DNA of 64,000 nucleotides from NCBI RefSeq assembly GCF_006439015.1, contig NZ_RCZG01000001.1, forward strand, positions 372,001-436,000, given 5' to 3'. The notes beneath the pieces were generated by a model. It searched no databases and was not told the DNA's origin. It worked only from the letters and a program-made list of their open reading frames with translations. Below are positions 15,430 to 23,217 of this stretch, piece after piece. The position numbers and the translations under genes were made by a program. Positions within the stretch are counted from its first letter, which is position 1. Every line of letters begins with the position of its first letter. This stretch comes from Mycolicibacterium hodleri (lineage in GTDB: Bacteria; Actinomycetota; Actinomycetes; Mycobacteriales; Mycobacteriaceae).

Positions 15430-17698
15430 GGCCGTTGCCCTCCTTCGCTCTGACTGAACACGGAACACCGTTCACCACTTGGGTATTGCTCGGGACATCG
15501 ATCAGGCCCGGTGGGTTGAGGAGGTTGGAGTTCACTCCGGGATGTGCGTTGGCGGTGTCCAACCGGGTTCCCGCGACGCCGTGACCCCATCCGTGCGGCA
15601 GGCAGACGACCCCTGGCATGACCTCATCGCTGACTTCCGCGGCGACGGACAGGGCACCCTCCGACGTGGTGATCTGCGCGAGCTCGCCAGTGCCGACACC
15701 GATTCGCGCCGCATCGACCGGGTGAATCAACAGGGTGCAGCGTTCCGTTCCCCGCATCAACGCCGGGACATTGTGCAACCACGAGTTGTTGGAACGCAGA
15801 TGACGACGGCTCGTCAGCAGGAACTCCGGCGTCCGGCGGTCGATCCGGGCGGCCAACCGCGCGACGTCATCAGCCAGGTGTGGGTGGAACAGCTCGACCT
15901 TCCCCGAGGGCGTGGTGACGATCTCCGCGATCCGGCCGCCTGCGAGCTCCTCCAATCGTAAGCCGTTGGGATGCTGACGAACTGCCTGCAGTGTCAGTCC
16001 GTCGGGCCGTTCACCGAGGCCGTCACCCCACGGGCCGAGCCTGATTCCGAGATCGACCAGCCGCGCGGGGCCGCGGTCGGCGAGTGCGGCGAAGGCACGG
16101 GCGGGATCACGCCCCGTCAACGGCGTGTTCGACTGGGTGCACGCAGTAGCGATCAAACCGCCGACGTACAGATCGTCCAAGGCGGGCACGTCGACGTCGG
16201 ACACCGCAGTGCCGAAGAATGATCCCCCGAGTCTGAGAAGCAGCTCCCATTCGGTGGGCCGGTCGGGGGAGGGTTCGAACACCGCGTCGGACCACTTCAG
16301 GCACGAAGCAGTGGAATACGCCCAATACAGATCGTCGGAGTGCGGCCGCTCCAAGGGTGAGAGTCCCGGCAGGATGACGTCGGCGTGGCGGGTGGTTTCG
16401 TTCAGCCAGCTGTCCACCGAGATCATGGCGTCGAGCATGCCGAGGGCGGACGTCAACCGACGACTGCCCGGGGCTGAGATGACCGGGTTTCCCGCGACGG
16501 TGATGAGGGCGTGAATCTGGCCGTCGCCCGGGGTGTCGATCTCCTCCGCGAGGCAGCTGATCGGAAACTGTCCGAACACCTCGGGGGCGCAACGTACGCG
16601 GCTGTGGTACCGGCCGAACTGCCAGCCGTCGGCGGGCTGGTCGGGAGGCTTCATGAACATCTGGGACCACGCTGCGGGCCGTGGGAAGAGCGCGCCACCG
16701 CGGCGGTCCAGCGCGCCGACCGCGACGTTGATGACGAAGACCAGCCAAGTGGCCAGGGTGCCGAACTCCTGGGTACAGGCACCAATCCTGCTGTATAGCA
16801 CCGGATTGTCGGCGTGCGCGAGCTCGCGGGCCATTCGGCGAATGGTCATCGCGTCGATCCCGGTGGTTCCCGCTACCCGTTCCGGTGTGAACGACGCGGC
16901 GAGCGCGATCACGTCGTCCAGTCCACTGACGCGATCGCGGAGATGTTCGGGACGAGAGATCCAGCCGTTCTCGTTCAACGAATGCAAGATTGCGAACAGC
17001 AACAGGGCGTCGGTGCCTGGGCGGATGGGCACCCATTCGCTCGCCCGCTCGGCAGTCCGAGTTCGGCGGGGGTCTACGACTACGACCTTGCCTCGTCCGG
17101 CGATCGCACGCAGTGACCGCATGACATCCGGGGTCGACAGCATCGAACCCTGGGAAGCTGAAGGGTTGGCGCCGAGGATGAGCAGGTGATCGGTGTGGTC
17201 AAGGTCGGGAATGGGTCCGTTCCACATGCCTCCGAACAGCAGGGCGCTGACGACATTCAGTGGCCACTGATCGACGGTGCCCGGCGTGTAGTACGCCTGC
17301 ATTCCTGCCGCCTGACCGAAGCCCACGAGCGCGCCGACGTACAGGCTGAGTCCGATGTTGTGGGCGACGGGATTGCCCAAGTAAACCGTCAGCGCTCGAG
17401 CGCCATGCCGATCGATCACCGGACGCAACACCCGCTCCGATTCGGCGAGTGCGTCATCCCACGAAACCGTCACGTGATCACCGTTGGGTCGCTTCACCAT
17501 TGGTAGTCTGAGCCGGTCCGGATCGTGGTGTAGCTGCCCCAGCGACACACCTTTTGGGCACGAATGACCTAGCGACCAGACGTCGTCGCGGTTGCCGCGC
17601 ACGGACTGGACCACGTTCCCGGACACTCGTACCGTCAGCCCGCACATCGCTTCGCACAGGGGACACGTCACCTCGTGCTCTGAACGGTTGATGCTCAA
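15413..17698 (-). CDS. molybdopterin oxidoreductase (Rv0197-like)
   Basis: A ~761-residue member of the DMSO reductase/formate dehydrogenase superfamily. The N-terminal [4Fe-4S] motif is intact (CPLCEAMCGL, then HSCPKG), followed by molybdopterin-binding domains (YLGNPVAHN, LILGANPSASQGSM, VVVDPRRTRTAERA) and a C-terminal dinucleotide-binding beta-barrel (FLLTSRRHLRSNNSWLHN, CLPHGWGHG). No Tat signal is visible, so it is cytosolic. TTG 17698 overlaps the TetR stop (TTGA); GTG 17671 is the alternative. Length and TetR neighbour match remembered Rv0196-Rv0197. The electron donor, acceptor and substrate are unknown. Confidence 0.88.
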   Translation of the reverse strand: MSINRSEHEVTCPLCEAMCGLTVRVSGNVVQSVRGNRDDVWSLGHSCPKGVSLGQLHHDPDRLRLPMVKRPNGDHVTVSWDDALAESERVLRPVIDRHGARALTVYLGNPVAHNIGLSLYVGALVGFGQAAGMQAYYTPGTVDQWPLNVVSALLFGGMWNGPIPDLDHTDHLLILGANPSASQGSMLSTPDVMRSLRAIAGRGKVVVVDPRRTRTAERASEWVPIRPGTDALLLFAILHSLNENGWISRPEHLRDRVSGLDDVIALAASFTPERVAGTTGIDAMTIRRMARELAHADNPVLYSRIGACTQEFGTLATWLVFVINVAVGALDRRGGALFPRPAAWSQMFMKPPDQPADGWQFGRYHSRVRCAPEVFGQFPISCLAEEIDTPGDGQIHALITVAGNPVISAPGSRRLTSALGMLDAMISVDSWLNETTRHADVILPGLSPLERPHSDDLYWAYSTASCLKWSDAVFEPSPDRPTEWELLLRLGGSFFGTAVSDVDVPALDDLYVGGLIATACTQSNTPLTGRDPARAFAALADRGPARLVDLGIRLGPWGDGLGERPDGLTLQAVRQHPNGLRLEELAGGRIAEIVTTPSGKVELFHPHLADDVARLAARIDRRTPEFLLTSRRHLRSNNSWLHNVPALMRGTERCTLLIHPVDAARIGVGTGELAQITTSEGALSVAAEVSDEVMPGVVCLPHGWGHGVAGTRLDTANAHPGVNSNLLNPPGLIDVPSNTQVVNGVPCSVRAKEGNGHGPEG

Positions 17699-18279
17699 CC
17701 CTCCGGCAGGATCAGCGACACCATCACGTCGAGTCGATTGGCCATGGTGCGGTAGGTGAAGGCACTCGACTGAACTTGTAGAAGCGCGCCCCAGAACACC
17801 GTCTCCAAGGTGGCCAAAACCTCCGGCCACGCGCCGGTGCCCAGTGCAGCGGACAGTCGCCGGCGTACCTCCGCAGCTATCAGCGACTGAACCCGCGTGA
17901 TGGCCGCATCGTCATTGCGCAACAGCGCCTGTGTGCACGCGACTGCCAAGCGGGTCTCGTCGGCCATGATGAGGGTGATCGCGCACAGCTGCCCGCTCAC
18001 CCGAGCCTGGATGCTCGCCGTCTGGTCGACGACGAGCGGGAGTTCGATGACGCGGGCGAGGTACAACTCGGCATACATCGCATCCATCGACGGGAAGTGT
18101 GCGCGTAGTGCGGCCGGCGCGATCCTGGCACGCGCGGCGAGCGCCGGGACCGAGACGTCGGGCCGCGCACAGTCGTCCAGCATCGCTGCGGCCGCGCCAA
18201 AGACGCGACGGCACGTCAGCGTCCGCTGCGAGTGAGGGTCCCGCAGTCGGGTGACGTGTGTCACCGCTGAGCTGGACAT
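17695..18279 (-). CDS. TetR-family regulator (Rv0196-like)
   Basis: A 194-residue TetR protein whose recognition region is APAALRAHFPSMDAMYAELY (about residues 48-67), with a helical C-terminal domain. ATG 18279 appears leaderless: TAACCT, matching TANNNT, ends 6 nt before it. The 16-bp palindrome at 18272-18287 covers the start codon and abuts the -10 box, so autorepression is likely. It is the first gene of a four-gene coupled unit (TetR-oxidoreductase-thiolase-like-DUF35). Confidence 0.9.
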   Translation of the reverse strand: MSSSAVTHVTRLRDPHSQRTLTCRRVFGAAAAMLDDCARPDVSVPALAARARIAPAALRAHFPSMDAMYAELYLARVIELPLVVDQTASIQARVSGQLCAITLIMADETRLAVACTQALLRNDDAAITRVQSLIAAEVRRRLSAALGTGAWPEVLATLETVFWGALLQVQSSAFTYRTMANRLDVMVSLILPEG

Positions 18280-18287
18280 GTGTCCAG
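18272..18287. promoter_or_regulatory. 16-bp palindrome over start of TetR gene
   Basis: CTGGACA-TG-TGTCCAG, perfect 7-bp arms, spans the ATG at 18279 and adjoins the predicted -10 box of the leaderless TetR gene. A further TTGTCCAG half site occurs near 18423-18430. Proposed as the autoregulatory operator of the four-gene unit. Confidence 0.55.
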
Positions 18288-18523
18288 GTTATCGGACGGG
18301 GCGGTGGTTGGCAATCGTTGGCCGTACTCGGCTCTCACATAGCAATTTTTGCGGGTACGGCGCTGAGGAACGTGGTTCTGTCCGATGCCTCACTGATCGT
18401 GCAGGTTCAAGAAAATAGACACTTGTCCAGCTCGTGATGTCGGCTTTGGGCCGCTGGGCGAACACATGACGTCCGCGAGCTGACGGGCAGAGAATGCTCG
18501 TGGGGAGCGGTCACGCCGGGAAC

Positions 18524-19660
18524 TCATCCGCGAGTGAGCTCGGCGTAGCGCGTCACGTGGTGGTCGGTCGATCCGAACTCGTACTGCACGGCCGTGAGCC
18601 GCTTGAAGTAGTGCCCGACTCTGAGCTCTTCGGTCATGCCCATCCCGCCGTGCAGCTGCACGGCGTTCTGCCCGACGAACCTGGCGGCCCTCCCGATCGT
18701 CGCCTTGGCCGCCGACACCGCGCGAGCCCGCGTAGTGGCGTCCGCGTCGAGGTTCAGCACCGCTAGGTAGACCGCCGCCACGGACTGTTCGAGCTCCATG
18801 TGCATGTCGACCATGCGGTGCTGCAACGCCTGGAAGCTGCCGATGGATTGACCGAACTACTGGCGTTGCTTGCAGTATTCGACGGTGTCGGCGAGCACTC
18901 GCCGCATGGCGCCGACGGCCTCTGCGCACACGGCGGCGGCGCCTTCGTCGCGGGCCTGGGCGAGCGAAGGCCAGGCCTCACCCTCGCGGCCGAGCAGCGC
19001 GTCCGCGGGCACTCGCAGGTCGGTGAGAACCAAGTCCGCTGCGCGACGATCGTCGACCGTGCGATAGCCGTGCATGCGGAGGCCTGAGTCGACCCCGTCC
19101 GCATGCCCGTCGACGTCGACGAGGAACAGTGACACCCCGTTCTCCGAGCGCGCGCTGATCAGAAGGTGCGTCGCGAGTGGAGCGCTGATGACCATCATCT
19201 TCGATCCCCGCAGCACCCAGCCCGTGCCGTCGCAGTGGGCCGTGGTCGCCACGTCTAGCCAGTGCTCGCCCGACTGCTCCTCGGCGGCAGCGAGGGCAAC
19301 GATCGCCTGGCCGGCGGCGATGCGCTGGAGAACCTCGGCGGCCCTGTCGCCTCCGGCCCTGCTGAGGAGGCCCGCGGCGACCACCGCGGTGTCCACGAAG
19401 GGTTCGATGACCAAGGCGTAGCCGAGCGCCTCCGCGATCACCATGACCTCCACGGGTCCGCCACCGATGCCGCCCGCATCCTCGGTGAGTGCAGCGCCCA
19501 GAATGCCTAGTTCGTCCGCGAACGCCCGCCAGATCTCGGGCTGCCAACCGTCTCCGGTCTTGGCGGCAGCGCGGCTGCGGTTGAGGTCGTAGCGCGCCGC
19601 GAGGAACTTGGTGAGGCCCGTGCGAAGCATCTCTTGTTCGTTGGAGAGTCTGAAGTCCAC
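18524..19660 (-). pseudogene. acyl-CoA dehydrogenase (PimD/small-subunit type) with amber codon
   Basis: One continuous frame (378 sense codons) broken by a TAG at 18857-18859. The part before it (GTG 19660, MDFRLSNEQEML) carries the N-terminal and beta domains, e.g. WVLRGSKMMVISAPLATHLL. The part after it carries the C-terminal helical domain (FGQSIGSFQALQHRMVDMHM, NAVQLHGGMGMTEEL). The stop replaces a probable Gln (KQRQ-stop-FGQ), so one C-to-T change explains it. A 267-residue truncated product would lack most of the C-terminal four-helix domain and be inactive. It starts immediately after the stop of the preceding, also broken, fadE, so the two once formed a heteromeric dehydrogenase operon. 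Confidence 0.85.
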
Positions 19661-20892
19661 TTAAAGGCCCAGCGCTGCCTTGGCAAGGATGTTGCGTTGA
19701 ATTTCGTTGCTTCCCGCGTATATCGATCCAGCGCGATCGTTGAAGTACCGGAGGGGAGCAACGGCTTGCCACGGTTGTCCGCTGACGTAGTCGTCGGGCG
19801 GCGGCTCGTACTCGGCGATCGGCCCGCCCGGTCGGGTCGCGTGAGGTTGATAGGCCCGGCCACGTGGGCCGGCGGCCTCCATGCTCAGTTCGGTGAGGGT
19901 CTGACTGAGTTCGGTCGTGAGGATCTTGAGCATCGATGACGCCGGGCCGGGGTGGCCGCCGCCCGCCAGGGCAGCCAACACTCGGTATTCGAGAATCTCC
20001 AGCACATCGGTGCGGATGCGGGCGTCAGCGAGCTTCCGCGAGAAGGCCGGACAGTCATGAGGCGACCCCCGTCAGGACCCGGTTGGGCCGTTGCGGCGGC
20101 GGTAACCTCCTCGGCCATCACCTGAAGTGCGGGCGCACTGGCGCCGCCGCCCCGCTCGAACTCGAGCAGGTACTTGGCGACCGTCCAGCCATCGTCGACG
20201 TCACCGATGACATTGGTCTTCGGAACGCGCACCTCGTCGAAGAAGACCTGGTTCTGAATCTCCTCGCCGGACGTCATGACGAGCGGTCGGATCTGGATGC
20301 CAGGCGAGGTCATGTCGATGAGCACGAACGTGATGCCCTGCTGCTTCTTCGCGGCACGCGACGTACGGACCAAACCGAACATCCAGTTCGCCTCCCGAGC
20401 ATGAGTCGTCCAGATCTTGCTGCCGGTGCATACCAGATCGTCGCCGTCGTCGACCGCGGCCATGGACAGGGCGGCGAGGTCGGACCCTGCCTCCGGCTCG
20501 GAATAGCCCTGACAGAAGAACACCTCGCCGGTGAGGATTCGTGAGAGGAAGTAGTCCTTCTGGTTCTGCGTGCCGTACTTGACGATCGCGTGTGCAACCA
20601 TCCGAATTCCCATGGGCGACAATGACGGAGCCCCCGCGAGGGTGGACTCGCGGCTGAACACGTAGTGCCGGGTGAGGCTCCAGTCACAACCACCATGCTC
20701 GAGCGGCCACGCCGGTGCCGCCCAACCGCGTTCGTGCAGGATCCGCTGCCATTCGAGGCTCGCGCCATGGTCGCTGTAGACGCTGGTCATCAAGCGGCCG
20801 GACCGTCGAAGTTCCGGTGTCAGCTTCTCATCGAGGAAGGTGCGCACCTCATCGCGAAATGCGATGTCGGTCGGCGACCACACCAGGTCCAC
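19661..20892 (-). pseudogene. acyl-CoA dehydrogenase (large-subunit type) with frameshift
   Basis: The gene begins at GTG 20892 (MDLVWSPTDIAFRDEV, GGGGGA upstream) and reads normally through CQGYSEPEAGSDLAAL, GSKIWTTHA and LLEFERGGGASAPA. Between about 20048 and 20058 the coding frame changes by one base, after which AFSRKLADARIRTDVLEI and the C-terminal domain (FNDRAGSIYAGSNEIQRNIL) continue in the other frame to TAA 19661. Total length is 1232 bp, one base short of 411 codons, so a single-base deletion is the simplest reading. Unrepaired translation gives a 335-residue product with a nonsense tail. It lies downstream of a TetR gene on the same strand. Confidence 0.85.
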
Positions 20893-20964
20893 TATCGTCC
20901 CCCGTCGTTCGATGCCGGTATTGGAGACAGTAAACCTAGTTACCCAACTGCGGTCATCAACGGG

Positions 20965-21615
20965 TCACTGGGGCAGGTTCTGGCGATCAGCGGCCAGGGC
21001 CAGGAACTCGCGGTAGTGGTTCAGCGACTCGTCGGCGATGATTCCCGGCAGGTGCAACTCCCACGTCCGGGCGATCCGCGCGCGGAGGTCTGTGCCGTCA
21101 GTCAAGGCGCTCGACAGTAGCTCGGCACCCAGCATCCCTCCGACCAGGGCAGCGCTGGTCGTCTGCGCGTCCACCGAGGAACGAAGATCGCCCTCCGCGC
21201 TGGCAATCTCCATGCGCTCCACCATGTCGTCGAGGAGCATCTGGAAGATCTTCTTTGCTGCCGGGTTGAAACCGCCAAAGGTGCGAAGTAGCCGAGCGCT
21301 CGCGCACGCGACTCGGTCGCTGCCCAGCACGTCGGTCACGACGAAGGACCCGCTGATGATCTTCTCCATGGCGGGGGAGCCAGAACTGCACGCCGCGCGA
21401 AACGCGCCGAGCAGACTCTCCGAGCCCTCCTCGATGATCGCGGTCGCGAGAGCTTCCTTGGAATCGAAGTGGTAATACAGAGCGCCCTTGGTCAACTCGG
21501 CGCGTTCGATGATGTCGCCCAGGCCGGCCGCGGGGTAACCGATCTCGTTGATCAGGTCGACCGCGGAGTCGACGATCTTCCTACGTGTCGCCTCGGATCG
21601 AGCCTGGCGCACCAT
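20965..21615 (-). CDS. TetR regulator resembling gamma-butyrolactone receptors
   Basis: A 216-residue TetR protein. The HTH (residues ~5-55: ARSEATRRKIVDSAVDLINE, GLGDIIERAELTKGALYYHF) and following DSKEALATAIIEEG resemble ScbR/ArpA-type autoregulator receptors of Streptomyces, although many mycobacterial regulators share this N terminus. ATG 21615 is chosen because GGAGG lies upstream; ATG 21639 would extend it by 8 residues. It is 72 bp upstream of the two broken fadE genes and probably regulated them, so it may now be an orphan. Confidence 0.85.
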   Translation of the reverse strand: MVRQARSEATRRKIVDSAVDLINEIGYPAAGLGDIIERAELTKGALYYHFDSKEALATAIIEEGSESLLGAFRAACSSGSPAMEKIISGSFVVTDVLGSDRVACASARLLRTFGGFNPAAKKIFQMLLDDMVERMEIASAEGDLRSSVDAQTTSAALVGGMLGAELLSSALTDGTDLRARIARTWELHLPGIIADESLNHYREFLALAADRQNLPQ

Positions 21616-22110
21616 TTTCCAGTACCTCCGTCGAACCATCCAGGTGGCGGTCGTTATGCGGCATCATAGTTCGTCGACACCCAGGGCGCGGCATTCTCGT
21701 TCGCGAGTACCGACCGCCCGGTCCGTGAAGTCCCGCAGGTGAGGAAGTCGGTCCGGGCGCGCGAACCCCGTTAGGGCAAGCACGAGAACTGCGTCGAAAT
21801 CCCCAGCGGTGAACCGCTCGGCGCGTCGACATTACTCGTCTGCCGGTTGCGGAGGCGCCACGAAGTCAGCAGCAGAGCGACCCGTCATCGCGGCTCGGGT
21901 CGGGGAACTCCTTCGCATACCTATTCAGATACCTGTTCGAATACCTATTCAGACGCGTCTCCGCAGGTGTCGTAGTTCACATTCGTTCTTCGGTGGCCGG
22001 GCGAGTCCACGGGCGTGCCGACGAGTTGCCATGGCGTCTGGTCACTTAGGTAGCCAATTTTGCTCGAGAGTTCCTCGTGACCGAGTACTGCATTTCATTC
22101 CAAAAGTATG
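21616..22110. other. gene-free interval with short repeats
   Basis: About 500 bp with no recognisable gene between the TetR start and the flavoprotein locus. It holds the 12-bp triple repeat at 21917-21952 and a more AT-rich tail near 22080-22115 that provides a candidate promoter. Confidence 0.5.
21917..21952. repeat. three 12-bp direct repeats
   Basis: ATACCTATTCAG at 21917-21928, ATACCTGTTCGA at 21929-21940 and ATACCTATTCAG again at 21941-21952. Units 1 and 3 are identical; unit 2 differs at three positions. Head-to-tail iterons about one helical turn apart could be a regulator binding array or a small slippage-derived repeat. Confidence 0.7.
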
Positions 22111-22116
22111 TAAAGT
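22111..22116 (+). promoter_or_regulatory. candidate -10 element
   Basis: TAAAGT matches TANNNT and ends 7 nt before GTG 22124, compatible with leaderless transcription of the small frame and flavoprotein that follow. No -35 is required or obvious. Confidence 0.35.
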
Positions 22117-22123
22117 ACCGATC

Positions 22124-22279
22124 GTGAACAATCCCAGCCTGGCGCAGGCCTTCCGCGCGCCGGGCAATGGCGGTCGGTTGATCCCAGCTCGTGCCGGGTG
22201 GGCGCTTCTTCGCGCAGAGCGCGAGGGGACGCCGAGGGCAACCCATGAATTATTCGACAAGTTATCGCGGGGTATTTGA
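22124..22279 (+). CDS. candidate 51-residue leaderless small protein
   Basis: A frame from GTG 22124 to TGA 22277-22279 (begins VNNPSLAQAFRAPGNGGRL, ends LFDKLSRGI). Support is positional: a TAAAGT box sits 7 nt upstream, and the stop lies 5 nt before the flavoprotein ATG and overlaps an in-frame TTG of that gene (TTGA), which would couple translation. Third-position GC is only moderately high. It has no recognised family, no signal peptide and no cysteine. It could be a leader peptide, a genuine small protein, or chance. Confidence 0.35.
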   Translation: MNNPSLAQAFRAPGNGGRLIPARAGWALLRAEREGTPRATHELFDKLSRGI

Positions 22280-22284
22280 CGCCA

Positions 22285-23217
22285 ATGTGGGATATCGAAG
22301 TCGACATTGCGGTCATCGGCGCAGGTATCGGTGGCCTGGTGAACGCCATTGCGACGGTGGACGCAGGTGGCGAGGTGCTGGTTGCCGACGCTGCTACTCC
22401 TGCGTGTCGCTCTGACGCGGCGCCGGGGGCATTGCGCGAACGTGTCGGTGCGAAGCGGAATTGGCTGAGTCGCGACACGGTCGACGTCGAGACCAACGCA
22501 TTCCTGGCGGCGATCTCGGAGGGACTCTCCGAATCGGATGTCGTTCGAGACATGCCGGTGCCTCGTCGCGTCGCGCGCAATCTATCGCGTGACGAGGCGT
22601 TCGGGCGGGTCGAAACTTTCGTGGGATCACGGTTGACCGCATGGGCTGCGCAGTGCGTCACCTCCCCGTATGGCTTGCTGAACACCAGCATGTGGGACTG
22701 TCAATCGATCACGATGCGCTCCGATGATGGTGAGTCCATCGAGGTGCAGTCCATTGGCGCGATGGAAGTAACGGCCGGCTTCGATGAGAATGCGCTGCAC
22801 CGGTGGGTGAGCGCGGAGGCGCTGGAACGTGACATCGAGGTTCGCGCCGCCAACACGCTGGAGCGGATCGTGTTCGAAGAGGGCGTGATCGTCGGCGTGG
22901 TGCTGGCGACTTCGGACGGACCCTGTGCGGTGCGGACGAGGGCAGGTGTCACCCTTGCGCCCGGAGATCACGCCCCAGTGGTCGATGATGGCGCCGCGTG
23001 GGCCGCGGGTAGTCGGCTGCAGGTGTGCGTCGTCGGTCGGACCGCGAGCCGATTCGGCCGCGTCGAACTGCTGGCAACAGAGCCTGCGGCGCCACCCCGA
23101 CCGATATGCACCGGTTCACGGCGCCAACTACGCAACGGTCTGCACGACGCTCGGCAGCCGTCCCTAGAGGGTTGGCGCTGCGGAAAAGTGCACGGGTACC
23201 CGACCTTTGGCCAGTAG
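22285..23217 (+). CDS. FAD-binding flavoprotein, probably frameshifted near 3' end
   Basis: The N terminus has a canonical dinucleotide-binding motif (DIAVIGAGIGGLVNAIATVD, residues ~7-26), as in fumarate reductase/ketosteroid dehydrogenase-like flavoproteins; the middle (NALHRWVSAEALERDI, RIVFEEGVIVGVVLATSDG) fits a substrate/FAD domain. As read it is 310 residues and its last 54 bp overlap the convergent c-di-GMP gene. Dropping one C from the CCCC run at 23095-23098 would switch to a frame ending RYAPVHGANYATVCTTLGSRP at TAG 23165-23167, giving 293 residues and the CTAG tail overlap seen at other convergent pairs here. ATG 22285 is preferred over TTG 22276. Confidence 0.65.
   Translation: MWDIEVDIAVIGAGIGGLVNAIATVDAGGEVLVADAATPACRSDAAPGALRERVGAKRNWLSRDTVDVETNAFLAAISEGLSESDVVRDMPVPRRVARNLSRDEAFGRVETFVGSRLTAWAAQCVTSPYGLLNTSMWDCQSITMRSDDGESIEVQSIGAMEVTAGFDENALHRWVSAEALERDIEVRAANTLERIVFEEGVIVGVVLATSDGPCAVRTRAGVTLAPGDHAPVVDDGAAWAAGSRLQVCVVGRTASRFGRVELLATEPAAPPRPICTGSRRQLRNGLHDARQPSLEGWRCGKVHGYPTFGQ

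Noticed and set aside
22000..22284. c-di-GMP riboswitch upstream of the flavoprotein near the GGDEF-EAL gene
   Set aside because: No conserved GEMM-type pairing or GNRA tetraloop arrangement could be recognised.
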